Shown here: positions 1 through 8,782 of the stretch, in pieces | How the letters are laid out: the number at the start of each line of letters is the position of its first letter | How positions within the stretch are numbered: position 1 is the first letter of the stretch | IMG/VR virus record: IMGVR_UViG_3300020000_000025 | Coordinates: 1 to 48,073 of that record | Source of the DNA: a virus | Strand: one strand, 5' to 3' | Length of the DNA: 48,073 nt | The notes under the pieces: generated by a model | The model's input: only the letters and a program-made list of their open reading frames with translations | Told to the model about the DNA's origin: nothing | Database searches by the model: none | Position numbers and translations under genes: made by a program

Positions 1-6
1 TTAGTT

Positions 7-57
7 ATGTGTTGTGGCAGACCTAAACCATCACGTCCAAGACCTAAACCCAGATAA
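7..57 (+). CDS. 16-residue Pro/Arg-rich micropeptide upstream of scaffold
   Basis: ATG at 7 and TAA at 55-57 encode MCCGRPKPSRPRPKPR; the scaffold ATG follows the stop directly. The same frame recurs at 47335-47385 with one synonymous change (TGT to TGC, Cys3), which argues that the peptide is translated. It contains a GRP core like an AT-hook and a run of alternating basic residues and prolines. A leader peptide that couples translation to the scaffold gene, or a tiny DNA- or RNA-binding peptide, are both possible. No family was recognised and the function is unknown. Confidence 0.5.
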   Translation: MCCGRPKPSRPRPKPR

Positions 58-742
58 ATGGCAAAAGTAAAACTTCATTCGTTTTTATTCTCTTTAGCAG
101 AAAAAGCCGGAATTGATCCTAAAGACGCTGGCTTAACTGAAATACTTTCTAATCAGGCTTTGGATAATGTTGAGTTATCTAAGGACTTGGAGAGTGCAAT
201 AAACAAAAGTTTACTTTCTGTTGTCGATGCAAAAAATAACCATCCTGAAATAAAGACTCATTACTTTGCTGAGATCATGGCAAACGTTGACAGGTCATTG
301 GATGATTTTTACGCAGCATCGGGTTTGGATAAAAGTGTTATTGACGAAGTTTCAAAGGAAAGGAGTTCTACAAAAAGAATTGCTCTTTTGGGAACTAAGT
401 TAAAAGAGGTCATTGAAAATGCAAGTAAGTCAACAAAGAAAGCCCCTGAAGTTGATTCTTTAAATCAGCAAATAAACGACCTTAATGAGAAATTAAGAGT
501 TGAGAAAGAAGGAAGAAAAGCCGACAACGATAAGGCAAAAGGTGAAATGAATACCTTTAAAACTGAACTTAATTTAAACAATAAAACAGGTTCAGTTAAA
601 ACGATCTACGATGAATTGCCTTCAGATGTGAGGGCGATTTCAATAAGAAATATTTTAGAAAAAGAACTTCAAGATAGCAACGCATCCTTTATCCTTGATG
701 AAAACGGTAGTTTGAAACTGCAAAAAAAGGACGGTTCAAACT
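7..742. repeat. Left copy of the terminal repeat
   Basis: Aligns with 47335-48073. Divergence is spread over the first ~600 bases and absent in the last ~106. Together the copies make the map circular at about 47.33 kb. Confidence 0.85.
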
Positions 743-975
743 ACTTCGACGAAAACAATCGCCAATTAACTGTTGATGATTTCATCAATAAGACATTAGC
801 GAAAAACAAAATCCTAAAACAATCTGCGCCTAACAGCGAACAAACTGGCGGCTCTCCCGCAAACAATGGACAACCGACTACTGTACAAAGTAACGGGAAG
901 TCAAAAATCAACATAGGTTCATTAATGGAAGAAAGTCTTAAAGGACTGGAAGCCGAACCTACTAAGATGATCTAA
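58..975 (+). CDS. Probable capsid scaffolding protein
   Basis: 305 aa, directly before the major capsid gene, which is the usual scaffold position. The N-terminal ~125 residues look helical. Residues ~130-185 are a charged coiled coil (LNQQINDLNEKLRVEKEGRK). The C-terminal third is low complexity, rich in N, Q, S, G and T, ending in a short helix. Acidic coiled-coil proteins with a flexible C-terminus are typical of scaffolds. No protease domain is visible. A variant copy, cut by the contig edge, lies at 47386-48073; its substitutions cluster in the linker around residues 120-138. The role is inferred from position and composition. Confidence 0.65.
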   Translation: MAKVKLHSFLFSLAEKAGIDPKDAGLTEILSNQALDNVELSKDLESAINKSLLSVVDAKNNHPEIKTHYFAEIMANVDRSLDDFYAASGLDKSVIDEVSKERSSTKRIALLGTKLKEVIENASKSTKKAPEVDSLNQQINDLNEKLRVEKEGRKADNDKAKGEMNTFKTELNLNNKTGSVKTIYDELPSDVRAISIRNILEKELQDSNASFILDENGSLKLQKKDGSNYFDENNRQLTVDDFINKTLAKNKILKQSAPNSEQTGGSPANNGQPTTVQSNGKSKINIGSLMEESLKGLEAEPTKMI

Positions 976-995
976 CTTACTAATCTATTTTTTAT

Positions 996-2165
996 ATGGC
1001 TACAGGTTACTGCCCGGCGTTACTACGTCAGGTTACCGAAGTTGCAAACGGCAACTCAGCGATAGGCAAAATTCATGTTGCAGGATTTTTAAAAATGCTT
1101 TTTTGTTGTCAAAATTCAACCGTTAACCCGATCAATGACGGTTTCGGTGGTAATTCACACAGAAAAACATTGACAGTCGCTTATCGTCAACGTCCTACTC
1201 TCGCTCACGTTCAGGACACGGATGATTGCGATATTAACCGGATTCCTGCGAAAGCGGAATGGACACTTCCAAACCTTAATCACAAACAGACAACTTTTTA
1301 TCTGTCTGATTCTGAAATTCAGAAGTATTGCGATGAAGCTTCTCGTACGGTTATGGTAGGGCTTCCTGCTACTGCTATGATGCAAGAACATTATTCACTT
1401 TTTATTGAACACGCAAACATCCTTTACAAAGCGATCAACCAAGAATTAGTTACAGAAATGTCAACTCAATTCGGAAAGAATGTAACAACTAATTCTTCTT
1501 TTGCAAAAGCGATCAATATTGCTCGTAATGGTGCGACAATTAATTTGACTGATGGTATTATCGAAATGATGAATGACCTCAGAGACAATGAGATTTGCGA
1601 TGATCCTTGTATGGTAGGAGGCGGTTTAATGGCTTCTTACGACATGATCAGAATGGCTCAAGGTCTTTCTCAGTCAGGTATTGACGCTTCAAGACTTCCG
1701 ATTCCTTCGTTTTGGTTCGATAAGGACACTCAGAACATTTGGGGAACTGATTCCGTTGGTGTTTTTGCTCCAGGTTCTGTTAAGTTCCTTTCATGGAATA
1801 AATATTTGGGTGCTTTTGCGGGTGAAAAAGGCGGTTCTATTTTCTTTACTGCGCCTTTCCCTGTTAACGAGTTTACGGGTTGTGTGGATCAGCTTCAATG
1901 TTTAAGAGACCTTCGTTTGGATATTCAAATGAAATACATTGATTGTCCTACGGTGGTTGATGTGAACGGAGTTCCTACGACGGTTAATCGTGGATGGCAA
2001 GTTATACTTTCAAAAGAGTTTGCTCTTTGGGTTCAACCAGCAAGTACGAATGAGTATGCTGCGGGTGATGAACTTTATCAGACAAACGGAACACTTCTTT
2101 ATGAGATTTCTAATAATTGTGAAGATTGTGTTGGAAATGAAAGTTCTTACGGAACAGGTTACTAA
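996..2165 (+). CDS. Major capsid protein (probable)
   Basis: 389 aa, globular, without signal peptide or coiled coil. It follows the scaffold candidate and is followed by a strong terminator and then connector-type genes, as expected for the most abundant virion protein. It has several cysteines, some paired near the C-terminus (NNCEDCVG), which might form cross-links or bind metal. Its size fits an HK97-fold capsid protein. I did not recognise a specific Pfam family, so the call rests on synteny, size and the terminator. The start at 996 lies 20 bases after the scaffold stop in an AT-rich spacer. Confidence 0.7.
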   Translation: MATGYCPALLRQVTEVANGNSAIGKIHVAGFLKMLFCCQNSTVNPINDGFGGNSHRKTLTVAYRQRPTLAHVQDTDDCDINRIPAKAEWTLPNLNHKQTTFYLSDSEIQKYCDEASRTVMVGLPATAMMQEHYSLFIEHANILYKAINQELVTEMSTQFGKNVTTNSSFAKAINIARNGATINLTDGIIEMMNDLRDNEICDDPCMVGGGLMASYDMIRMAQGLSQSGIDASRLPIPSFWFDKDTQNIWGTDSVGVFAPGSVKFLSWNKYLGAFAGEKGGSIFFTAPFPVNEFTGCVDQLQCLRDLRLDIQMKYIDCPTVVDVNGVPTTVNRGWQVILSKEFALWVQPASTNEYAAGDELYQTNGTLLYEISNNCEDCVGNESSYGTGY

Positions 2166-2180
2166 CCTTCGATAATATAC

Positions 2181-2211
2181 AGGGGTGTCGTGAAATGCGA
2201 CATCCCTTATT
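2181..2211 (+). terminator. Intrinsic terminator after major capsid gene
   Basis: GGGGTGTCG (2182-2190) pairs with CGACATCCC (2198-2206), one pair being G-T, around a 7-base loop; a T-rich tail follows. It could cap the abundant capsid transcript while letting some read-through reach the connector genes. Confidence 0.75.
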
Positions 2212-2217
2212 TTAATT

Positions 2218-3192
2218 ATGGAATGTTTAATTAACTATATTGGCATCCTTGATTGTGGCACTCCTCCTGAATCCGGGCTTTACATAAATAATCTTCCCGG
2301 TTTAAATACTGAGATCATAAATGCTATTGCAGACGGTGAAGAAATTACACATAAGGGTGTTTGGTCAGATGTAAATAAAATATCTGCAAGAAGGTTTCAG
2401 ACTGACATCATGGTTCAGTTGAGAAAAAACTACAATGTTAAAAGGGTAAAAGAAACCATTGAGTTTATACCTGAAGCAAGTACAAGCGAACCCGCTTCAG
2501 CAAACTACAGGGGTCTTTTACTTAGTTTCGATTATCAATATTTTACTTTTCAGGCTTTCTTAATTTCGTCGGTTTATTTATATTCTGAAACTGCGGGAAA
2601 TTCTACTTTAAAAATATTCAACAGGCAAGGAGTAGAACTTTACACAAAAGACGTTACGGTTGTGATCGGTTTAAACTCTTATGTAGTAGATAGGACATTT
2701 ACTTCAAGCCGTCTTTTTGTTGGGTTCGATTTTACGAGTATTGACGGGGTGGCAATGGAAATAACAAGTAATATTAGTTCTTGTTTTTGTCAAACTATAA
2801 GTGCAGTTTTTTGTGATACTTGTAACCCGTCTATTGCAGGTGCTACGAAGTCAGGAGCAACAGTTACGGCTTCAAATAATGCTCATGGGGTGGGTATTTT
2901 GGCAAGTGCAGGATGTGATTACTCTCAAATAGTGTGCAATCAGAAGTCAATCTTTACAAGTGCATGGCTTTACCTTTTGGGAAATCAATTACTCATTCAC
3001 TTGTTAAACGCTGACAGGTTAAATAAATACACAACCGCAGACGTTCAAAAATATAATGAGCTAAAAGATTACTATCAGGTTCAGTACGAAATTCAGTTAG
3101 AAGAGGCGGTTTTAGGAATAGAACTTGATGCTATGGATGATTGTTGTATTGAGTGCAGCCCTTTGGTTAAATCAGTTCAATGGCTACCGTAA
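2218..3192 (+). CDS. Putative head-tail connector region protein
   Basis: 324 aa; family not recognised. It lies between the major capsid gene and a tail-completion-type gene, where head adaptor or minor capsid proteins usually sit. The middle (~90-210) looks rich in beta strands. Cysteine clusters occur at ~185-200 (SSCFCQT, CDTCNP) and at the C-terminus (DDCCIECSP), suggesting metal binding or disulfides. The C-terminal ~80 residues look helical. Its 3' end overlaps the next gene by 13 bases, consistent with translational coupling. Function is inferred from position only. Confidence 0.55.
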   Translation: MECLINYIGILDCGTPPESGLYINNLPGLNTEIINAIADGEEITHKGVWSDVNKISARRFQTDIMVQLRKNYNVKRVKETIEFIPEASTSEPASANYRGLLLSFDYQYFTFQAFLISSVYLYSETAGNSTLKIFNRQGVELYTKDVTVVIGLNSYVVDRTFTSSRLFVGFDFTSIDGVAMEITSNISSCFCQTISAVFCDTCNPSIAGATKSGATVTASNNAHGVGILASAGCDYSQIVCNQKSIFTSAWLYLLGNQLLIHLLNADRLNKYTTADVQKYNELKDYYQVQYEIQLEEAVLGIELDAMDDCCIECSPLVKSVQWLP

Positions 3193-3653
3193 ACATAGAT
3201 ACAAGTGGATTTGAGAAAGACCTTCAAAGGATCAAGGAAGAGTTGAGCGATAAGGAAAGTCTTTTACGTCCGGTTTGTGTTGAATTGGTTCAATTAATGA
3301 ACGAGCGAATACACATAAACGGGCTTGCAAGTGATGGCGGTAAAATAGGCCAGTACAAAACTTCGTATTTGGCTATACGAGAAAGACAGCAAAACCATTC
3401 CAAAAGCGAAACAGATGTGATATTGGTGTTTACTCGAAAGTTATTTAATAGTTGGGGTGCATTTGCAACGGATCGTGGTTATGGTGTTGGGTTTACTGAC
3501 GATGCAGCTACTAAAGGAGTGACGGGGTTAAAAAAGATTCAATACGCTGAAGAACATTTTGGTAAGAAGATCGGTGACATGACCAAAGATGAAGAGACTT
3601 ATGCTTTTGAAAGATTAAACGAATTATCAACAGAAATAATTGGAAGGACTTAA
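3180..3653 (+). CDS. Virion morphogenesis / tail completion protein
   Basis: 157 aa. An N-terminal helix, then a segment with a Lys/Tyr/Arg-rich middle (GKIGQYKTSYLAIRERQ), then VFTRKLFNSWG resembling the L-x-[ST]-G-x-L-x-x-S pattern of HK97 gp10 or gpG-type virion morphogenesis proteins. Those proteins act at the head-tail joint or at tail completion. It overlaps both neighbours by 13-14 bases. The assignment is moderate: motif resemblance plus position, without a profile search. Confidence 0.55.
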   Translation: MATVNIDTSGFEKDLQRIKEELSDKESLLRPVCVELVQLMNERIHINGLASDGGKIGQYKTSYLAIRERQQNHSKSETDVILVFTRKLFNSWGAFATDRGYGVGFTDDAATKGVTGLKKIQYAEEHFGKKIGDMTKDEETYAFERLNELSTEIIGRT

Positions 3654-4191
3654 AGACATAATTGAGATAATAAACGAAGACCTTAAAAACTCATTCATAA
3701 AAAATGGATTTGGGGCTTTGTCTTTATTTGGAATATCTGAAACTACTGTCAAGGGAGAACAATCTTTCCCGGTTTTCTTCCCTAACAATCAAGGTGCATG
3801 GGCGGGATTTGATGACAGAAAAGAAGTCATACTTTACCACAAGGTAAACTCGGTTCAAACTACGCAAGCACAAACAGGTTACGGTGACAGTTTTGGAGAA
3901 ATGATAAACCGTTACCAAATTAACTTGGTTGTTTATTTTAAAAGCCAAAAAGTGAAACCGGATGAAATGTTTGCTTTTATTCAGGCAGTCTTACCTGAAT
4001 CACCTAAACAAGAAAATTCAAAATTTACTTATATTCGTACTAGCGTTCTATCAGCTATCTTGAATACAATGCAGGTTTTTAATTCAGAGTACAAAGGAAT
4101 TAAATACTCTTTAAAGCCTGAACAGAGCTTAATAAACATAAGCTACACTATCGAAAGCCGCTTTAAAAAAGGCTGCTTTAATTGTTGTTAA
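3640..4191 (+). CDS. Probable tail terminator / neck protein, TTG start
   Basis: 183 aa. The first usable codon is TTG at 3640, overlapping the previous gene by 14 bases; no in-frame ATG is suitable. It follows a completion-type gene and precedes the tail tube candidate, the normal place for a tail terminator. It looks like an alpha/beta fold with a strand-rich centre (YQINLVVYFKSQKVKP). A C-terminal CFNCC cysteine cluster is unusual. Function is assigned by synteny. Confidence 0.5.
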   Translation: MEGLKDIIEIINEDLKNSFIKNGFGALSLFGISETTVKGEQSFPVFFPNNQGAWAGFDDRKEVILYHKVNSVQTTQAQTGYGDSFGEMINRYQINLVVYFKSQKVKPDEMFAFIQAVLPESPKQENSKFTYIRTSVLSAILNTMQVFNSEYKGIKYSLKPEQSLINISYTIESRFKKGCFNCC

Positions 4192-4207
4192 TTTTCAAAT
4201 TTAATAT

Positions 4208-4759
4208 ATGTCTATTTATTATCCAGAAGGCTGCGATTCAACAGTTCCGGATCATATTTGTGATCCTTGTGCAGTTCCTGAGCATGGTCGGGTAAGATCG
4301 GTAGCTTTTATAAAATCATCTTTTAATTTCTCAGACCCTACAAGTCCAACAGAGTGGGCAACGGGGATTAACGCAAGAGATATAATTGTTATCCCCGAAG
4401 TTCTTGGTTCATTTGATGGCGGTGCGCCTGTTGAAGGGCCGGGTTACGGAGATCAAGCTACGAAAGTAACGGGGTATAATTTCTCTTTGCTTTTCAAAGA
4501 CCCTAACTACCGTGAGAACTGCGATTTCTATAACGGTATTAAGAATGCAAGAAATTACAAAGTTGCTTACAGAACAGAAACACAGATTCACATTTCGGAC
4601 AATACCGTGAACGTGGTTCCTAAGAATCCGGTAACAGAAGATTTGGCTTCAGAGGTTGTTTGGGATGTTGAGGTAAAGTTCGCTCAGGCTGACTTGCCTT
4701 GTCCTGTTGACACACCTGCGGGTATTTTTGACCAATGTCTTTTAGTAACTGCGGCTTAA
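4208..4759 (+). CDS. Probable major tail tube protein
   Basis: 183 aa, mostly beta-strand-forming, last gene of the head-neck block and followed by a strong terminator, as for an abundant structural protein. An N-terminal CDPCAVPEHGR motif gives paired cysteines, and a related CDPCAP start occurs at 31177. The ATG at 4208 lies 16 bases after the preceding stop. Size and position fit the tail tube subunit of a long-tailed phage; sequence alone does not prove it. Confidence 0.55.
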   Translation: MSIYYPEGCDSTVPDHICDPCAVPEHGRVRSVAFIKSSFNFSDPTSPTEWATGINARDIIVIPEVLGSFDGGAPVEGPGYGDQATKVTGYNFSLLFKDPNYRENCDFYNGIKNARNYKVAYRTETQIHISDNTVNVVPKNPVTEDLASEVVWDVEVKFAQADLPCPVDTPAGIFDQCLLVTAA

Positions 4760-4764
4760 AATAC

Positions 4765-4790
4765 GGGTGGGTTTTCTCACCCTTTTTTTT
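4765..4790 (+). terminator. Intrinsic terminator after tail tube gene
   Basis: GGGTG (4765-4769) pairs with CACCC (4778-4782) and eight T follow. The terminator ends just before the ATG at 4794. The downstream gene must therefore depend on read-through or a promoter I did not identify. Confidence 0.8.
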
Positions 4791-4793
4791 ATT

Positions 4794-6563
4794 ATGAAAA
4801 AGATATTAATCTTAATAGTATTTCTTTATTCTTTAAATTCCTTTTCTCAATCTACTGTTTTACTAAGAGGCGATACCATAAAAGTATATAAGCAAGGTGG
4901 TGATGCGGTTTTGAAAGTTGAGGGGCATTTGATGCTTAAAGATTTCAGGCAAGGAAATTCAAATGATTCGGTTCTTACTTGGGATGCAACTACTAAGAAA
5001 GTAAGAATGATGGATAGGAATAGTTTTGCGGGTGGCAGCACTCCAACACTTCAACAGGTAACAACGGCAGGAAACACTTCAACTAATGCGCTTTTAACTG
5101 ACAACGATGTCGGATTCGATGTTGTTTCTAGTATCGGAGGCGGTTCCGTTCGTGCTGAGATAGGAAAATTTTCAGATAACGGTTTTTTAACGCTTGGGAA
5201 TACAGCAACATATACAGGCACAATAAAAGCCGACAATATTTCTGGATTTCATAATTATCAATTACGTGAGACCGGAAACGCAAATGACACTCTTGCGACA
5301 CTATCCGATGTTCGTGCAGGCGGCGGTGGTTCGGGTACAGTTACCTCAGTATCCGCAGGCTTCGGAACAAACTTTACAACTATAACATCAACAGGTAGTG
5401 TGATTGTTGATACTACAAGTATCGGTGTCACATCATGGGTAAGAACAAAGAAAGTGATTGATAGTTTGGGAGCTTTGATAGGTGGCAGCGGAACAGTAAA
5501 CACAGGCGCAAGCGGTAAAGCAACTTACTATCCAGGCGCAGGGACAACAGTTGATGATTTTGCAGCCGTTGATTATGCTGCAAGCGGAACAAATGTAAAA
5601 ATAACAACACAGAACACTACTGATGTAGGGTTAGAAATAAAAGGCATTTCTTCTCAAGCGGCAAACCTTTTAAATATATCATCAAGTTCAGGAACAGGCG
5701 ATTTGGCAATCATTACAGCAGCAGGAGCCTCAAGGTTTACAAGTGAAATAATTGGTACGGCATCGGCAAGAAAAATAGAACTATTCGCTAACGGGGAGGC
5801 CTTATTTACAAGCGATGCAACGGCTTCAATTTATGACCCTGATGCCTTTGATAATACAACTCAAATTTATGGAGGAGGCAATGCAAGGCTTCTTGTTTCA
5901 AGCGGTAGCGGGTATGACCATAGTTTAGTAGCTGTAACAGGTAATTTATTTGGGGTATATACTGGTTTTATAGACGGTGGTGGTATTGGAATGGAAACAA
6001 ACAATGCCTTAAATTTTATTACCAACAAACTTGTAAGAGCAACAATAGCCGCATCAGGGGAGGCTACTTTTTCAAAAACAGTTACGGCATCACAAGGAAG
6101 CAGTACTTATAAACTTGGCGGTTCGATTACAGTTAATACTACTGATGTTGGCAACGTTGGTGCAGGCGAAGATGATCTTATGACTTATTCAGTCCCTGCT
6201 GGATTACTTGCTGCTAATGGTGATTACATAGAATTTACAATGTCTTTTGACTTGGCGGCTAACGCAAATACTAAGCAAGTAAAAGTAAAATTCGGAGCAA
6301 CTACAATTTATGCAAGTGGCGCACAAGCGCAGAATGACGGGGTAATAACAATAACAGGGCAGATCATAAGAACAGGTGCAGCGACACAACGAATTACTTA
6401 CAGCGTAACAAGCAACGCAACATTATTTCCAGACTATGCTGATTATGTAACGGCGGGAGAAACATTGAGCGGAGCTATTACATTAAAAGCAACAGGAGAA
6501 GCAACGAGCAATGATGATATTATCCAAAAAATAAATCTTGTAAAATTCTTACCTAATAATTAA
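4794..6563 (+). CDS. Secreted repeat-rich fibre-like protein with Sec signal
   Basis: 589 aa from ATG 4794. An in-frame upstream start at 4767 would run through the terminator and is rejected. Residues 1-18 are a Sec signal peptide (MKKILILIVFLYSLNSFS) and the next residue is Gln, matching the Bacteroidetes Q-rule for signal peptidase I. The body is Gly/Ser/Thr/Ala-rich with repeats such as SGTVTSVSAGFG, common in Bacteroidetes fibre or surface proteins. The C-terminal ~130 residues look like a compact beta domain (SVPAGLLAANGDYIEF). It resembles a tail fibre, yet phage tails assemble in the cytoplasm, so a signal peptide is odd. It could be an exported decoy, an adhesin or a late-assembled fibre. 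Confidence 0.6.
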   Translation: MKKILILIVFLYSLNSFSQSTVLLRGDTIKVYKQGGDAVLKVEGHLMLKDFRQGNSNDSVLTWDATTKKVRMMDRNSFAGGSTPTLQQVTTAGNTSTNALLTDNDVGFDVVSSIGGGSVRAEIGKFSDNGFLTLGNTATYTGTIKADNISGFHNYQLRETGNANDTLATLSDVRAGGGGSGTVTSVSAGFGTNFTTITSTGSVIVDTTSIGVTSWVRTKKVIDSLGALIGGSGTVNTGASGKATYYPGAGTTVDDFAAVDYAASGTNVKITTQNTTDVGLEIKGISSQAANLLNISSSSGTGDLAIITAAGASRFTSEIIGTASARKIELFANGEALFTSDATASIYDPDAFDNTTQIYGGGNARLLVSSGSGYDHSLVAVTGNLFGVYTGFIDGGGIGMETNNALNFITNKLVRATIAASGEATFSKTVTASQGSSTYKLGGSITVNTTDVGNVGAGEDDLMTYSVPAGLLAANGDYIEFTMSFDLAANANTKQVKVKFGATTIYASGAQAQNDGVITITGQIIRTGAATQRITYSVTSNATLFPDYADYVTAGETLSGAITLKATGEATSNDDIIQKINLVKFLPNN

Positions 6564-6567
6564 TACT

Positions 6568-7476
6568 ATGAATAGAATAATACTGATAATATTTTGTTTT
6601 GTTTCAGTGTCAAGTTCAGCACAGCTAAGAAGTGCAGGAACAGGGTCAGGTAGTATTGTTTATTCTACATCGCCAACACTTGTCACGCCGAATTTAGGAA
6701 CGCCATCTACACTTGTGGCTACTAATGCTACAGGCACAGCTTCCGGTCTTACGGCGGGAAACGTGACTACTAACGCCAATCTAACTGGAGATGTAACAAG
6801 TTCTGGAAATGCAACTACAATTGGAGCTTTAAAAGTGACTACAGGTATGCTTGCTGCTAATGCTGCTACTCTTGCAAAATTGGATGCGAGTAATGCGACA
6901 GCAAGGAAAATACTTTTATCTCAATCGTCTGCTTCGCCAATTTGGAGTACAGAGACAATAGCCGTCCCTAGCACAGCAGGGAACTTTTTAATGAGCGATG
7001 GCACAAATTGGACAGCAAATAACACACGAACTAACTGGACTTCATTTGTAGTAAGCGGAAGTAACGCAACTACAACAGGGCAGTCTCTTGTGGATATTAC
7101 AGGGCTTACATCAGGCACTCTTACAAATTCTACATTGTATGAAGTAGAGGCTTTTTTAAATGTAACTACCTCAGCAGTTACAACAGGTGTACAGTACGCA
7201 ATTGGCGCAGGAGGTAGCGGTGGTGCTGCTGTGGTTATGGCTATATTAACAGGAAACACAACAGGAACTACACTAACAAATGAAAACATAGTTGCTACAA
7301 CTGCAATTTCTGCTAGATTATTAACATCGGGGCAATCGGGTATAATGTATATACACGGCTTTGTTACAACAAGAGGATCAGGAACGGCAAATATTTCAAT
7401 TCAGCATTTAAAAGTTACAAGTGGTACAAGTACGGTACTTATAGGTAGTTGGTTCAGATACAGATTAGCAAACTAA
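6568..7476 (+). CDS. Secreted fibre-like protein with C-terminal beta domain
   Basis: 302 aa. Signal peptide MNRIILIIFCFVSVSSSA is followed by Gln (Q-rule). Residues ~25-110 carry low-complexity repeats typical of phage and Bacteroidetes fibre proteins (TLVTPNLGTPSTLVATNA; GDVTSSGNATTIG). Residues ~155-302 look like a jelly-roll style beta domain ending GSWFRYRLAN, resembling C-terminal receptor-binding domains. It starts 4 bases after the previous gene and is likely in the same transcript. The family resemblance is by eye. Confidence 0.55.
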   Translation: MNRIILIIFCFVSVSSSAQLRSAGTGSGSIVYSTSPTLVTPNLGTPSTLVATNATGTASGLTAGNVTTNANLTGDVTSSGNATTIGALKVTTGMLAANAATLAKLDASNATARKILLSQSSASPIWSTETIAVPSTAGNFLMSDGTNWTANNTRTNWTSFVVSGSNATTTGQSLVDITGLTSGTLTNSTLYEVEAFLNVTTSAVTTGVQYAIGAGGSGGAAVVMAILTGNTTGTTLTNENIVATTAISARLLTSGQSGIMYIHGFVTTRGSGTANISIQHLKVTSGTSTVLIGSWFRYRLAN

Positions 7477-7482
7477 AAAATT

Positions 7483-7740
7483 ATGAAATATATATTAATT
7501 ATCGCAGCAATCATTTTTTCAAGTATAGTAAACGGGCAGACAAGCAAGGATACAACAGCTAAGAAAATAAAAGTCCCGGTTGACACAGCGTATATACTTG
7601 GTGGCAATATTCCAGACTTCCAATTGTTATATAAAGCAATCAATACTCCCGGATCGGTGACAAGAGATGAAATAAGTGTATTGCTGGCATGGCTACAACA
7701 AATTAAAATGGTTGAAGTACCAAAAAAACCAAAACAATGA
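7483..7740 (+). CDS. Small secreted protein
   Basis: 85 aa. The signal peptide MKYILIIAAIIFSSIVNG is followed by Gln. The mature part is short, Lys-rich at both ends and without a recognised domain. It overlaps the next gene by 4 bases (ATGA). It is the third of four adjacent Q-rule secreted proteins, so it probably acts with them in the periplasm or at the surface. Confidence 0.6.
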   Translation: MKYILIIAAIIFSSIVNGQTSKDTTAKKIKVPVDTAYILGGNIPDFQLLYKAINTPGSVTRDEISVLLAWLQQIKMVEVPKKPKQ

Positions 7741-8168
7741 AAACAATATTAGCATTACTCCTCTTGATTTCTTTTAGCGCAAAATCTCAAGTGAACACAA
7801 GACTTGATACTGTGTATGCTCGCTTTAGAGTGTTTACCTATGAAGAGTTAAGTTATATAAAAGGAGGATGGACGCCAAGAGATTCAGCCGAAAAGAAATT
7901 CTTTAAGAAAATGCAAGTAACAGTAAATGCAATTTCAAATAAGGTCAATTCTACAAGTATTACTATTGATAGCATACCTGGAGCAATTGCAATTTTGTGG
8001 TATTCAAACTTCAGGTCTGCACAAGAAGGAGAGACGGCGGGATTCACAAATAACATAAAGAATGTCATAAAAGGCTACACACCTTTAAACTCAACTTGTG
8101 TTGTTATTGATAATTCACTAGACGCAAAGCGAACAAACATAGTTAAAAACGGTAAAGACGATTGGTAA
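7737..8168 (+). CDS. Small secreted protein
   Basis: 143 aa. The signal peptide MKTILALLLLISFSAKS is followed by Gln. The mature protein contains a Tyr-rich segment (TYEELSYIKGGW) and no catalytic signature that I recognise. Overlap by 4 bases with the preceding gene implies coupled translation. A role with the neighbouring exported fibre-like proteins is an inference. Confidence 0.6.
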   Translation: MKTILALLLLISFSAKSQVNTRLDTVYARFRVFTYEELSYIKGGWTPRDSAEKKFFKKMQVTVNAISNKVNSTSITIDSIPGAIAILWYSNFRSAQEGETAGFTNNIKNVIKGYTPLNSTCVVIDNSLDAKRTNIVKNGKDDW

Positions 8169-8186
8169 AAAATTAAAATTTAATAT

Positions 8187-8492
8187 ATGGCAAAAGCAAT
8201 TCACAATCCGAAACCGACACATGGCACTCCTACAAACAACATACCTGCCCCAGAAGGGCTTATAGCTACCATTAAATCAGATGGGGTACTTCTACAATGG
8301 TACAGCGTTCCATTTGCAACAACTTATTGGGTTTCCAGAAGTGACAGGGAAGCATTGGGCGAAAAAGCTATCGCAATTATTACCGGAACAAGTTTTACTG
8401 ATCATTATCCCGTTGCCGGAACGACTTATAAAGTTGCTGCGGTTGTAAATAGTAATCTTGGAAATTTTTCAAATCCGGTAACCCCAATATAA
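8187..8492 (+). CDS. Fibronectin type III-like small protein
   Basis: 101 aa, no signal peptide. Residues ~20-101 read as a single fibronectin type III-like domain: PAPEGLIATIKSDGVLLQW, then a YWVSRS strand, then TTYKVAAV and a final strand. Such domains are frequent on phage virions and may bind carbohydrate surfaces weakly. Its last base overlaps the start of the next gene. Unlike its four upstream neighbours it appears cytoplasmic. Confidence 0.55.
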   Translation: MAKAIHNPKPTHGTPTNNIPAPEGLIATIKSDGVLLQWYSVPFATTYWVSRSDREALGEKAIAIITGTSFTDHYPVAGTTYKVAAVVNSNLGNFSNPVTPI

Positions 8493-8782
8493 TGGGAACA
8501 AAATTTGATGCACTATTTAAGGCGTTTAAAGACAATCCGACTGCTGCAATTATGACGTTGCTAGTAATTGGCATTTCTGTTATGTTTACTATTAATCAAA
8601 AAACAAATTCTAGTGTTCAGGATGATCTAAGGAAAGCAAATAAAGATTGTGCTACTGAAAAATATGTCGTTCAGGTTCAGGTGGAACAATTAAGAGGGCA
8701 AATTGTTGATTTAACCGGAGCATTCAAAGAACTTAAAGGAGAGATGAATACACTTAGAAAACTTGGTATCGTAAAAGAATGA
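8492..8782 (+). CDS. Membrane-anchored coiled-coil protein (possible i-spanin-like)
   Basis: 96 aa. One membrane segment at ~17-34 (AAIMTLLVIGISVMFTI) is followed by a charged helix with coiled-coil character (VEQLRGQIVDLTGAFKEL). This topology fits an Rz-like inner-membrane spanin or an accessory lysis protein. It overlaps the next gene, a lipoprotein, by 4 bases, and i-spanin/o-spanin pairs are often arranged this way, though the lipoprotein is larger than typical. An alternative is a membrane-anchored partner of the secreted proteins. Confidence 0.45.
   Translation: MGTKFDALFKAFKDNPTAAIMTLLVIGISVMFTINQKTNSSVQDDLRKANKDCATEKYVVQVQVEQLRGQIVDLTGAFKELKGEMNTLRKLGIVKE

Noticed and set aside
4767-4793. 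Upstream start for the first secreted fibre-like protein
   Set aside because: These codons fall in the terminator hairpin and T tract; the signal peptide begins exactly at ATG 4794.
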